NCBI GenBank assembly: GCA_019420585.1
Contig: JAHZGX010000026.1
Location: 5,263-69,262, forward strand
Length of the DNA stretch: 64,000 nucleotides
Origin: Prevotellaceae bacterium
GTDB taxonomy: Bacteria; Bacteroidota; Bacteroidia; Bacteroidales; Bacteroidaceae
Direction of reading: 5' to 3'
The notes under the pieces were generated by a model. That model had not been told where the DNA came from, did not search any database, and was given only the letters and a program-made list of their open reading frames with translations. Positions within the stretch are counted from its first letter, which is position 1. Each line of letters starts with the position of its first letter. Below are positions 1 through 7,585 of this stretch, piece after piece. Made by a program: the position numbers and the translations under genes.

Positions 1-350
1 TGCTTGTGAGCAATGCCCTGCAGGAGATGCGGCAGTTCCTGGAGGCCGTCTATCCCATGGACCGTGATGTCTGTGACTCCGTCTATGCCGGTGACCTGCT
101 GGTCACTGCCTACAGCCGGTTCAGCCGCAACCGCATCTTCGGCACGATGGTTGGGAACGGGTGCAGTGCCCAAGAGGCTCAGGCAGAGATGCACATGGTG
201 GCCGAGGGTTATCACGGTGTCAGGTGCATATGGGAGATTAACCGTCGGATGGGAGTCAGCATGCCCATTCTTGACGCTGTGTTCAACATCCTTTACCGTC
301 ACGCTGCCCCGGAGCAGGAGATACGCCGGCTCAGCAAGGCATTATGCTGA
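1..350 (+). CDS. gpsA: NAD(P)H-dependent glycerol-3-phosphate dehydrogenase, C-terminal part
   Basis: This is the last ~115 codons of a gene that begins before the window; the frame is open to the left edge, so the GTG at position 6 is not taken as the start. The enzyme reduces dihydroxyacetone phosphate to sn-glycerol 3-phosphate for phospholipid synthesis in the cytoplasm. The visible part matches the all-helical C-terminal domain: the SRNRIFGTMVGNG block (GpsA proteins have an SRN-xxFG motif that contributes to substrate binding), then MVAEGYHGVRCIWEIN and a closing MPILDAVFNILY segment. The stop is followed by 86 bp before pgi on the same strand, so the two may be cotranscribed, an order common in Bacteroidales. 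The N-terminal NAD-binding domain cannot be judged here. Confidence 0.9.
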   Translation, partial: LVSNALQEMRQFLEAVYPMDRDVCDSVYAGDLLVTAYSRFSRNRIFGTMVGNGCSAQEAQAEMHMVAEGYHGVRCIWEINRRMGVSMPILDAVFNILYRHAAPEQEIRRLSKALC

Positions 351-436
351 CCCCAGGCCGGTTCTCGCGGCCGGGACGGATGACGGAGGTGCAGAGATAG
401 AATGATTGACGTAAATATATAATCAAAGTAATAGTC

Positions 437-1774
437 ATGATTAAGTTAGACATCAGCAAATCACTGGTTGCGCCCGAGGTTGTCGCAGCCTACGAACAGA
501 CAGTGGCTTCGGCTCAGCAGGCGTTGGAGAATGCAACCTGCGCGGGCAACGATTTCCTGGGGTGGCTTCACCTTCCCGGCCAGGTTACTCCCGAGTTTCT
601 CCAGCAGATACAGGCATGTGCCGACACGCTCCGTGAGAACTGCGACACCGTGGTGGTGGCAGGCATCGGCGGCTCTTACCTGGGTGCGCGTGCCGTCATC
701 GAGGCCTTGGGAAACAGTTTCCAGTGGTTGACCAATAAGGGTGAGAACCCCAACATACTCTTTGCCGGCAACAACATCGGCGAGGATTACCTGTATGAGC
801 TCACCGAGTACCTGCGTGGGCGCAACTTCGGCGTCATCAACATCAGCAAGAGCGGCACCACCACGGAGACGGCCCTGGCTTTCCGCCTGCTCAAGAAGCA
901 GTGCGAGGAGCAGCGCGGCCTCGACATGGCACGCAAGGTGATTGTGGCCGTGACCGATGCCCGCAAGGGAGCCGCACGCACCACGGCCGACCGTGAGGGC
1001 TACACCTCCTTCATCATCCCCGACAATGTGGGCGGGCGCTTCAGCGTGCTCACCCCCGTGGGCCTGCTCCCCATAGCCGTTGCCGGATTCGACATTGCCA
1101 GCCTCGTGCAGGGTGCTGCCGACATGGAGCGCGCCACCGCGGCCGACGTTCCCTTTGCACTCAATCCCAGCGCACAGTATGCCGCAGTGCGCAACGCACT
1201 CTACGCCGAGGGCAAGAAGATTGAGATCCTCGTGAACTTCCAGCCCAAGCTGCACTACATGAACGAGTGGTGGAAGCAGCTCTATGGTGAGTCGGAGGGC
1301 AAGGACCTGAAGGGCATCTTCCCCGCGGCCGTGGACTTCAGCACCGACCTCCATTCCATGGGGCAGTGGATACAGGAGGGCGAGCGCACCATCTTTGAGA
1401 CGGTGGTGAGCATTGAGGAGCCCGAGCACAAGCTGCTCTTCCCCCACGACGACGAGAACCTCGACGGCCTGAACTTCCTTGAGGGCAAGCGCGTGGACGA
1501 GGTGAACAAGATGGCCGAACTGGGAACCCAGCTCGCGCATGTGGATGGCGGCGTGCCCAATATCCGCATCAGTGTGCCCCGCCTGGATGCCTACAACCTG
1601 GGTCAGTTGATTTATTTCTTCGAGAAGGCCTGCGGCATCAGCGGGCAGATTCTGGGTGTCAACCCCTTCAACCAGCCCGGCGTGGAGGCATACAAGAAGA
1701 ACATGTTCGCCCTCCTGGGCAAGCCCGGTTACGAGAAGGAGACCGAGGCCATCAAGCAACGCATTCAGAAATAA
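437..1774 (+). CDS. pgi: glucose-6-phosphate isomerase
   Basis: Cytoplasmic enzyme interconverting glucose 6-phosphate and fructose 6-phosphate (glycolysis/gluconeogenesis; it also feeds the glycogen genes further right). The protein has 445 residues, the short form usual in Bacteroidota and Firmicutes rather than the ~550-residue enterobacterial form. Visible landmarks are the phosphosugar-binding GIGGSYLGARAV near residue 77, SKSGTTTET near 138, the PGI signature GGRFSVLTPVG near 197, the catalytic-glutamate region YGESEGK near 285, and the C-terminal lysine in VEAYKKNMF (about K420). The ATG at 437 is the only start consistent with the family N-terminus. The HAD gene begins 6 nt after the stop, implying translational coupling. 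Confidence 0.96.
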   Translation: MIKLDISKSLVAPEVVAAYEQTVASAQQALENATCAGNDFLGWLHLPGQVTPEFLQQIQACADTLRENCDTVVVAGIGGSYLGARAVIEALGNSFQWLTNKGENPNILFAGNNIGEDYLYELTEYLRGRNFGVINISKSGTTTETALAFRLLKKQCEEQRGLDMARKVIVAVTDARKGAARTTADREGYTSFIIPDNVGGRFSVLTPVGLLPIAVAGFDIASLVQGAADMERATAADVPFALNPSAQYAAVRNALYAEGKKIEILVNFQPKLHYMNEWWKQLYGESEGKDLKGIFPAAVDFSTDLHSMGQWIQEGERTIFETVVSIEEPEHKLLFPHDDENLDGLNFLEGKRVDEVNKMAELGTQLAHVDGGVPNIRISVPRLDAYNLGQLIYFFEKACGISGQILGVNPFNQPGVEAYKKNMFALLGKPGYEKETEAIKQRIQK

Positions 1775-1780
1775 ATACTT

Positions 1781-2494
1781 GTGGCATTGGATACAAGCAT
1801 GTACGGAAAGGACGGCCGGGGAGCAAGCAGCCTCAAGGCCGTCCTTTTTGATATGGACGGAGTGCTCTTTGACTCCATGCCCAACCACGTGAAGGCGTGG
1901 TGTGGGGCAGTGGAGCAGTTTGGGCTGCACATGACACCGCAGGAGGTGTACATGAACGAGGGGCGCACGGGCAGCGGCACCGTGGACATGCTGGCCATGC
2001 GTGCCTGGGGGCGCAGGGCCACGCAGCAGGAAATGGATGACATCTACCGCGTGAAGAGCGAACTCTTCAACGCCCTGCCGGAGGCTGCACCCATGCCCTG
2101 TGCGCGTGCGGTGCTTGACGAGGTGCGCGCCCGCGGGCTCCGCATCGTGCTGGTGACGGGCAGCGGGCAGCGTTCCCTGCTGGAGCGGCTGGAGCATGCC
2201 TTCCCCGGCTGTTTCCGGGAGGAATACATGGTCACGGCCTTCGACGTGCGCCACGGTAAGCCCCATCCCGAGCCCTATCTCATCGGGCTGAGCAAGGCGG
2301 GAGTCACTGCCGCCGAGGCCATGGTGGTGGAGAACGCCCCGCTGGGCGTACAGGCCGGTCACGCGGCGGGCATACGCACGCTTGCGCTCAACACGGGTCC
2401 CCTGCCCGATGAGGTGCTGTGGCAGTCGGGAGCCGACTGGGTGCTGCCCGGCATGCAGTCCCTCGCGGAGCAGACCGACCGCTTCTTTTCCTGA
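1781..2494 (+). CDS. HAD-superfamily sugar-phosphatase / beta-phosphoglucomutase-like
   Basis: A 237-residue HAD hydrolase. Motif I is FDMDGVLFDS, with nucleophile and acid/base aspartates at residues 24 and 26. Motif II is the LVTGSG segment and motif III/IV are GKPHPEPYLIGLSKAG and VVENAPLGVQAG. The alpha-helical cap inserted after motif I places it in subclass I (beta-phosphoglucomutase, phosphoglycolate phosphatase and similar). The substrate cannot be read from sequence; the position 6 nt behind pgi suggests a hexose phosphate. The reading frame opens with GTG at 1781; an in-frame ATG at 1799 is an equally plausible start. The last codons (…RFFS, stop) are shared with the downstream duplicated cassette: the duplication at 6012 begins inside the sequence of this gene's 3' end. 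Confidence 0.85.
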   Translation: MALDTSMYGKDGRGASSLKAVLFDMDGVLFDSMPNHVKAWCGAVEQFGLHMTPQEVYMNEGRTGSGTVDMLAMRAWGRRATQQEMDDIYRVKSELFNALPEAAPMPCARAVLDEVRARGLRIVLVTGSGQRSLLERLEHAFPGCFREEYMVTAFDVRHGKPHPEPYLIGLSKAGVTAAEAMVVENAPLGVQAGHAAGIRTLALNTGPLPDEVLWQSGADWVLPGMQSLAEQTDRFFS

Positions 2495-2500
2495 CAGACA

Positions 2501-2531
2501 ACGCCTGCCGCCCACCCGGCAGGCGTTTTTC
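2501..2531 (+). terminator. intrinsic terminator after the HAD gene
   Basis: An 11-bp stem (AACGCCTGCCG paired with CGGCAGGCGTT, loop CCCACC) is followed by a T run. It starts 6 nt after the HAD stop codon and ends the gpsA-pgi-HAD transcript. The same stem, base for base, recurs at 6031-6066 with a longer T run. Confidence 0.9.
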
Positions 2532-2587
2532 TTGTGCCTGGGCCACGGCTTGCCCGCCTTCGGGGGTGTTGGCATGGAAAAATGGGT

Positions 2588-2595
2588 TATCTTTG
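2588..2595 (+). promoter_or_regulatory. -7 box TATCTTTG of cassette A
   Basis: TATCTTTG fits the Bacteroidota sigma-ABfr -7 consensus TAnnTTTG; a GTTGG lies upstream at near -33 distance. Transcription would start near 2600 and run through the hairpin array. The identical box is in cassette B at 6119. Confidence 0.65.
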
Positions 2596-2710
2596 TAAAC
2601 GTCAACACCAGCCTGACCCGGGAGAGAGGGGAAGGCTTGACTGCCGACCTAAAATGACATGACTGCAAGCGAAACAATGGAAACCACGATGTCTTTTCAG
2701 ATGGAAAACG

Positions 2711-2874
2711 GCTTGCTTACGGCAAGCAAATGCCGTTTCGCTGGAAAAGTGGCTCGCTCACGGCGAGCAAACGCCGTTTCGCGGGAAAAGTGGCTCGCTC
2801 ACGGCGAGCAAGCGTCATTTTGGAGAAAAAGTGGCTCGCGCTTGGCACGCAAGCGTCATTTTGGACTGAGTATG
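2711..2874 (+). repeat. 41-bp hairpin tandem array A (4 units)
   Basis: Units start at 2711, 2752, 2793 and 2834, exactly 41 bp apart with no unique spacers. Each unit begins GCTCGC/GCTTGC, has the core TCACGGCGAGC, then CAAACGCCGTTT, and closes with GGAAAAGTG or similar. Each can form a stem between GCTCGC and GCGAGC, or alternatively between CGGCG and CGCCG. The last two units end in AAGCGTCATTTTGG, a variant also found at the end of array B, so the array has a degenerate distal end. Confidence 0.9.
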
Positions 2875-2925
2875 GATTATTGGTGTTAAATATGGGGGGA
2901 AGCATTCGTAACTTCCTTTTTTTTG

Positions 2926-2933
2926 TATATTTG
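2926..2933 (+). promoter_or_regulatory. -7 box TATATTTG for the MG2 gene
   Basis: TATATTTG lies 43 nt before the chosen ATG at 2977 and downstream of array A, so the MG2 gene has its own promoter as well as possible read-through from cassette A. A clear -33 TTTG is not visible. Confidence 0.55.
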
Positions 2934-2976
2934 TCCTGTCTTTATTCATTTCCACACACTTAAGAATAAAAAAGAC

Positions 2977-5862
2977 ATGCGCACATACATCACATTCTTC
3001 TGCCTTTGGGCACTTGCATCATCCATGTCAATCAACGCACAGGCCGACGGCACCTCGCTGCAGGGAATGGCGGAGCGCGTGAGGAAGTTCGGCGCACGCA
3101 TCCCGCAGGAGAAGGTGTACGTGCACATGGACAACACGGCCTATGCGCCGGGCGATACCGTGTGGTTCAAGGCGTACCTGCGCATGACGAACACGGATTG
3201 CCCGTCGAGAGTGAGCAAGACTCTCTATGTGGAACTCCGCGACCCCGACGGATACCTGAAGGAGCGCAAGCAGGTGTGGATGACCGGGGGAGAGGGTGAC
3301 GGATACTTCGCGCTGACGGACAGCACATATTTCCAGGGAGGATTCTATGAACTGAGGGCATACACCCGCTGGCAGCTCAACTGGGGCGCCACGGAACACC
3401 GGCACACGCCCATGGCCGAGAGATGGTTCTTCAACAAGGCTGCCGCGAGGGACTTCTTTCGGGATTACGAGAAACTTTACAGCCGCGTCTTCCCCGTCTA
3501 CTCGGAATATGAGGAGGTGGGCGACGCACTCTATCCCGTGATGCGCACTCGTCCGCTGATGCGCCGCTTCCGGCATGAGGAGGCACCGGCCGAGCCCACG
3601 CTCTCGCTCTTTCCCGAGGGCGGGAACCTGGTGGCGGGAGTGCAGAACTTGGTGGCCTTCGAGGCTGCAACCGAGGACGGGAAATGGCTGGAGGGTTGGC
3701 TCCGGGTGGGCGAAGATTCCGTGCGCACCGTGCACCGTGGCCGCGGCACCTTCCTCATCACCCCGCAGGCGGGACAGAAGACCCGGGTGACCTTCACCTG
3801 CGATGACGGGCGCACGGTCACGGCCTCGCTGGACAAGCCCGACGAGACGGGCGTAAGCCTCTGCGTGGGTGCGGGCAGCACGGAGCGCACGGCGCAGATG
3901 AGGATTGCCGGAGGCCTGGACGCCGACTCGCTGGCCGTGACGCTGATGCACGAGGGACGCGTGGAGGACTTCCGCGTCCTGGCCGGACTGCCCCTGCGGG
4001 AAGGCGCACGTGTGCTGAGCCTGGACAGCGCGCAGGCTGCGGGAGTGCACCAGCTGACGGTCTATGACACCCGGGGGCGCATCCTTGCCGACCGCCTCTT
4101 CTTCACCGCGAAGGCCGGCGACCTCCAGCCCACGCTCACGGTGAGCGGACAGCAGGAATATTATGAGCCCTACGCGCCCGTCACGCTGACGCTCAGGGGA
4201 AAGGCTGCGGGTGCCAACGTGTCGGTGGCCGTGCAGAGCGGCAGGGGCGCGGTGGAACTCAACGACAACGGCAGCATACTCACCGAAATGCTGCTCGCCA
4301 GCGAGATAAGGGGATTCGTGCCCAATGCAGCATGGTATTTTGAGCGGGACGACGAGGAGCACCGCGCGGCACTCGACCTGCTGATGCTCACTCAGGGATG
4401 GCGACGCTTCCCCTGGCGGGAGATGGCACTGAGAGGCCACTTCGAGATTGTGCATCCCGCGGAAACCACGCCCGTGCTCACCGGCGCGGTGCACACCTAC
4501 CAGGCGGTGCAGCGCTTTGACCCCTTGCTTGCCGAGGAAACGGTGGTCACGGAGAAGTTCATGGGAACTTCCAAGGAGGAAATCGGCAGGATACTGAGTG
4601 AGCGCTTCGGCTTCGGCGACCGCTGGGGGCGGGGACTGCACCGTGGCAAGGACCTGAAGGAAAACCGCCGAGCCGACAGTATCAACGCCACGAAGGAATT
4701 GCGGAAGAGGCTGATGGAGGACGGCGAGAAGTTGCGCAGGGAGGTCAGGGTGCGCGCCGACTACTTCCACTCGCACGGCGGAGGCATCAATCCGGGAGGC
4801 AACAAGTCCGTCTCGACATCCGCGCAGGCATCCGGCCTGATGGCCGAGGCTGCAAGGGACGCCCGCGACTGGGATGCCGTGTGGGGCGAGACCACCACGC
4901 GGCAGGGAACCTTCCGCCTGGACCTGCCCGTCATAGACGAATTCTGCCACCTCACGCTGGCGGCCTCGGACACCACCCGCTGGAGCAAGGCGGAGAGGAC
5001 GGGAAAGAAAGCGCACCAGTGGTACTGGCACGACGAGAGCGACTACCCGGAGTTCTACATCCGCCTCGCCTTCCCCTATCCCAACTTCGTCAAGCCCTAC
5101 ACATATTACCAGACCGAGGCCCGTGTCGTCCAGCCCGGCAAGGCTGGAGGAACCACGCAGGACACGCGCATGAAGGAAGTGAGCGTGACGGGGCGGAAGC
5201 GCAGCCGCCTGCTGAGCCGCTCGGTGGCACTGCCCGTGGTGAAGATGGATGCCATGGAAGCCTATAACATGCTGGTGGACATGGGACTGATGAACGCATG
5301 GTTTGCCTCGTCCTACCAGTTCAGCACGGCCCTGGCGCGCGGCCTGGTGTCCGACATGGGGCAGAACCGCCCTTACGACATAAATTTCATCCTGGGCCAG
5401 AACCTGGCCAACCTTGATGAGCTGGGTGCCCTGGAAGGCCAAAGCCCGACCGCCATGATAAAGAAGGCGGGGCTGCTGAGCATGACCGACAGCGTGTTCG
5501 TATACACCGACTATGCACCCCGGCTCGAGGGCGACCGCCGCTACCGGGCCGCCAACCAGCCCGAAGTGGACATCAAGGTGAAACTCCGCCTCATGCCGCG
5601 CGACGTGTCCGTGGACCGCTACATGAAGCTGCCGGGATTCGCGCGCACCGCCGAGTTCTACAGTCCCGACTACAGCCGGAGGAAGCCCGCCCCCGGGGAG
5701 ACCGACCACCGAAGGACTCTCTACTGGAATCCTTACGTGCCCCTCAATGCCAGCGGCGAGGCCACCGTCTCCTTCTTCAACAACGGCCATTCTGCCGCCA
5801 TACGCGTCAGCGCGCAGGGGCAGGCCGCCGATGGCACGCTCCTGTGGAACAAGGAGGAATGA
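2977..5862 (+). CDS. exported macroglobulin (MG2)-domain protein
   Basis: A 961-residue exported protein. The ATG at 2977 is chosen because a signal peptide (hydrophobic stretch ITFFCLWALASSMS, cleavage near residue 23 after AQA) starts there; an earlier in-frame ATG at 2923 would precede the promoter's start point. Residues ~42-140 match an alpha-2-macroglobulin MG2 domain (IPQEKVYVHMDNT, then GDTVWFKAYL). Further beta-rich segments follow. Near residue 732 there is a short TonB-plug-like stretch (MKEVSVTGRKRSR) but no beta-barrel. The C-terminus (GQAADGTLLWN) is shared with the larger paralog at 7586. Such proteins are common in Bacteroidales envelopes; the role is unknown (possibly protease interaction or surface structure). 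No thioester motif (CGEQ) was seen. Confidence 0.8.
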   Translation: MRTYITFFCLWALASSMSINAQADGTSLQGMAERVRKFGARIPQEKVYVHMDNTAYAPGDTVWFKAYLRMTNTDCPSRVSKTLYVELRDPDGYLKERKQVWMTGGEGDGYFALTDSTYFQGGFYELRAYTRWQLNWGATEHRHTPMAERWFFNKAAARDFFRDYEKLYSRVFPVYSEYEEVGDALYPVMRTRPLMRRFRHEEAPAEPTLSLFPEGGNLVAGVQNLVAFEAATEDGKWLEGWLRVGEDSVRTVHRGRGTFLITPQAGQKTRVTFTCDDGRTVTASLDKPDETGVSLCVGAGSTERTAQMRIAGGLDADSLAVTLMHEGRVEDFRVLAGLPLREGARVLSLDSAQAAGVHQLTVYDTRGRILADRLFFTAKAGDLQPTLTVSGQQEYYEPYAPVTLTLRGKAAGANVSVAVQSGRGAVELNDNGSILTEMLLASEIRGFVPNAAWYFERDDEEHRAALDLLMLTQGWRRFPWREMALRGHFEIVHPAETTPVLTGAVHTYQAVQRFDPLLAEETVVTEKFMGTSKEEIGRILSERFGFGDRWGRGLHRGKDLKENRRADSINATKELRKRLMEDGEKLRREVRVRADYFHSHGGGINPGGNKSVSTSAQASGLMAEAARDARDWDAVWGETTTRQGTFRLDLPVIDEFCHLTLAASDTTRWSKAERTGKKAHQWYWHDESDYPEFYIRLAFPYPNFVKPYTYYQTEARVVQPGKAGGTTQDTRMKEVSVTGRKRSRLLSRSVALPVVKMDAMEAYNMLVDMGLMNAWFASSYQFSTALARGLVSDMGQNRPYDINFILGQNLANLDELGALEGQSPTAMIKKAGLLSMTDSVFVYTDYAPRLEGDRRYRAANQPEVDIKVKLRLMPRDVSVDRYMKLPGFARTAEFYSPDYSRRKPAPGETDHRRTLYWNPYVPLNASGEATVSFFNNGHSAAIRVSAQGQAADGTLLWNKEE

Positions 5863-6030
5863 GTGGGGAAAACTTGTTTTTTTTTTCCTATCAACCAATA
5901 TAAGAAGTAATTTTCAAAACAAGCGGAGGGGAGGCTGTTATATATAAGAAAGGAATTTACAAGACGATAAACAACGGACACAAAATGGAGAAACAACAAA
6001 AATCGGTGTTTGCTTCTTTTCCTGACAGAC

Positions 6031-6066
6031 AACGCCTGCCGCCCACCCGGCAGGCGTTTTTTTTTT
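6031..6066 (+). terminator. intrinsic terminator in cassette B
   Basis: Same 11-bp stem as at 2501, followed by an uninterrupted run of 10 T. It lies ~170 nt after the MG2 stop and would end that transcript, or isolate the cassette B promoter from upstream transcription. Confidence 0.85.
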
Positions 6067-6118
6067 GCGTGAGCCATAGTTTGCCCGCCTTCGGGAGCGT
6101 TGGCATGGAAAAATGGGT

Positions 6119-6126
6119 TATCTTTG
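6119..6126 (+). promoter_or_regulatory. -7 box TATCTTTG of cassette B
   Basis: Identical to the box at 2588 with the same flanks (TTGGCATGGAAAAATGGGT upstream). No other TAnnTTTG box is seen between the array and the DUF6261 start, so this is the best candidate promoter for that gene. The mRNA would then have a ~500-nt leader containing all eight hairpin units. Confidence 0.65.
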
Positions 6127-6241
6127 TAAACGTCAACACCAGCCTGACCCGGGAGAGAGGGGGAGGCCTGACTGCCGACCTAAAATGACATGACTGCAAG
6201 CGGAACAATGGAAACCACGATGTCTTTTCGGATGGAAAACG

Positions 6242-6570
6242 GCTTGCGCTTAGCACGCAAACGCCGTTTCGCGGGAAAAGTGGCTCGCTCACGGCGAGCA
6301 AACGCCGTTTTGCAGAAAAAGTGCCTTGCTCACGGCGAGCAAATGCCGTTCAGCAGAAAAAGTGCCTTGCTCACGGCGAGCAAACGCCGTTTTGCAGAAA
6401 AAGTTCCTTGCTCATGGCGAGCAAACGCCGTTTTGCAGAAAAAAGTTCCTTGCTCATGGCGAGCAAACGCCGTTTCGCGGAAAAAGTTCCTTGCTCACGG
6501 CGAGCAAACGCCGTTCAGCGGAAAAAGTTCCTTGCTCACGGCGAGCAAGCGTCATTCAGGACAAGGCATA
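6242..6570 (+). repeat. 41-bp hairpin tandem array B (8 units)
   Basis: Units start at 6242, 6283, 6324, 6365, 6406, 6448, 6489 and 6530. All steps are 41 bp except one of 42 bp, caused by an extra A. Core sequence TTGCTCACGGCGAGCAA (TTGCTC/GAGCAA stem) alternates with the CGGCG/CGCCG stem. The first unit is a variant (TTGCGCTTAGCACGCAA) and the last ends AAGCGTCATTCAGG, like the distal units of array A. No stop codon occurs in the forward frames, which makes long spurious ORFs. Confidence 0.9.
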
Positions 6571-6627
6571 ATGTCATTCAGGAGAGAAGAAGCCCTATAT
6601 TCAACAATACATAAAAACTTTTCAGAC

Positions 6628-7458
6628 ATGAAGAAGGTATTTTCGCTTCACAAGCCGAGGCTGACCAATGGCCAGCACTTCGCCTTCATCACGGCTTTTG
6701 CACAGGAAATCCAGGCTGTTTCCGGCGCGCCGGCCAAGTTGCAAACCATATTCGATGCCCTGACCGAGGCGCAGAAGGCTGAGGACAGGTATCTCAAGAT
6801 GTCGCAGGGGAGCGAACTGACCGGGAAGATACGCGAGGCTGACACGCTGCGCGACGAGAGCTACCGCAAGCTGCGCGACATCGTGAAGGTGTGGGCAGGA
6901 AGCGGCACGGAGCCACAGGCCGCTGCGGCCACGGCCCTGCAGAGGGTCATCAAGACCTACAAGATCAACACCTCGGCACAGATGGACGAGGAGTCGGGAC
7001 TGATGGCCAACCTCATCACCGACCTCTCCACCGCGGACATGCAGGCCAACATCAAGGCCATAGGCGCGGAAAAGTTGCTCGACGGCATGAAGCAGGGCAA
7101 CGGGCAGGTCATCACGCTGCTGAAGCAGAGGGACGAGGCGGACTCCACCAAGGTCGTCGGCGCGCTGCGCAAGGCACGCCTGGAGTCAGACAAGGCATAC
7201 ACAGATGCCACCGATGCCATAGAGGCATTCAACTTCGTGCAGGGCGGCTATGACAGCCTCATCGACAGGTGGAACGCCACCGTGAACCGCTACCAGGAGA
7301 TGCTCAACCGCAAGACGGGCAGCACCAAGCACAACCCCTCCGACGGCGACAGCACGGGCGGCACGGATTCCGGAAACACGGGTACTGGCGGCACGGGTTC
7401 CGGCAATACTGGCACTGGCGGCAATACTGGCGGTGACGGCGGAGGCGACCTGGCTTGA
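6628..7458 (+). CDS. DUF6261 family protein
   Basis: A 276-residue, mostly alpha-helical protein that I recognise as the Bacteroidota DUF6261 family from its opening (KKVFSLHKPRLTNGQHFAF) and overall helical pattern; its function is unknown. The ATG at 6628 is preferred because it starts the family homology. The frame is however open upstream to 6190, through the whole hairpin array, giving a possible 422-residue product. There is no signal peptide, so it is probably cytoplasmic. The last ~40 residues are a low-complexity Gly/Thr/Ser/Asn tail (repeats of GNTGTGG) ending DGGGDLA. The gene sits behind leader cassette B, between the two MG2 genes. Confidence 0.75.
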   Translation: MKKVFSLHKPRLTNGQHFAFITAFAQEIQAVSGAPAKLQTIFDALTEAQKAEDRYLKMSQGSELTGKIREADTLRDESYRKLRDIVKVWAGSGTEPQAAAATALQRVIKTYKINTSAQMDEESGLMANLITDLSTADMQANIKAIGAEKLLDGMKQGNGQVITLLKQRDEADSTKVVGALRKARLESDKAYTDATDAIEAFNFVQGGYDSLIDRWNATVNRYQEMLNRKTGSTKHNPSDGDSTGGTDSGNTGTGGTGSGNTGTGGNTGGDGGGDLA

Positions 7459-7533
7459 TTCCCTCCCATCCCGCATGGCGCGCCCGGAATTTACTACGAT
7501 GATAATTATTGACTAAGTTTTCAAAACAACAGC

Positions 7534-7567
7534 CGGCGTGGCTTGCAAGTATTTGCAAGCCACGCCG
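7534..7567 (+). promoter_or_regulatory. 15-bp perfect stem-loop before the large MG2 gene
   Basis: CGGCGTGGCTTGCAA (7534-7548) and TTGCAAGCCACGCCG (7553-7567) are exact reverse complements with a 4-nt GTAT loop. It ends 18 nt before the ATG at 7586 and would sit in the 5' leader. There is no T run after it on +, so it does not look like a simple terminator. Confidence 0.7.
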
Positions 7568-7585
7568 CTAAAAACCGCATATCGT

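Larger units (their letters stand above)
2482..2716 (+). repeat. leader cassette copy A (duplicated ~235 bp)
   Basis: Positions 2482-2716 and 6012-6247 are near-identical in the same orientation; only about a dozen to twenty differences are seen by eye, mostly just after the terminator. The unit contains, in order, the end of the HAD coding sequence, the terminator, a GTTGG/TATCTTTG promoter, and about 110 bp with no obvious gene that runs into the 41-bp hairpin array. The strong conservation of the promoter and following segment suggests a functional leader or a recent duplication. Confidence 0.85.
6012..6247 (+). repeat. leader cassette copy B (duplicated ~235 bp)
   Basis: Second copy of the 2482-2716 cassette in the same orientation. 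It begins with the last codons of the HAD gene (GCTTCTTTTCC then the stop), although no HAD gene precedes it here. This shows the direction of copying: a segment including a gene end was duplicated 3.5 kb downstream. Confidence 0.85.

Noticed and set aside
461..2677. 738-codon ORF on - opposite pgi and the HAD gene
   Set aside because: Shadow of the third-position G/C bias of well-supported + genes; its translation (His/Gly/Leu/Val-rich) has no recognisable domain.
3028..5898. 956-codon ORF on - opposite the MG2 gene
   Set aside because: Mirror of the coding strand; the + frame has a signal peptide and MG2 motifs, the - frame has none.
6242..6570. Hairpin array as a CRISPR array
   Set aside because: Units are contiguous 41-bp tandem copies with no unique spacers and no cas genes nearby.
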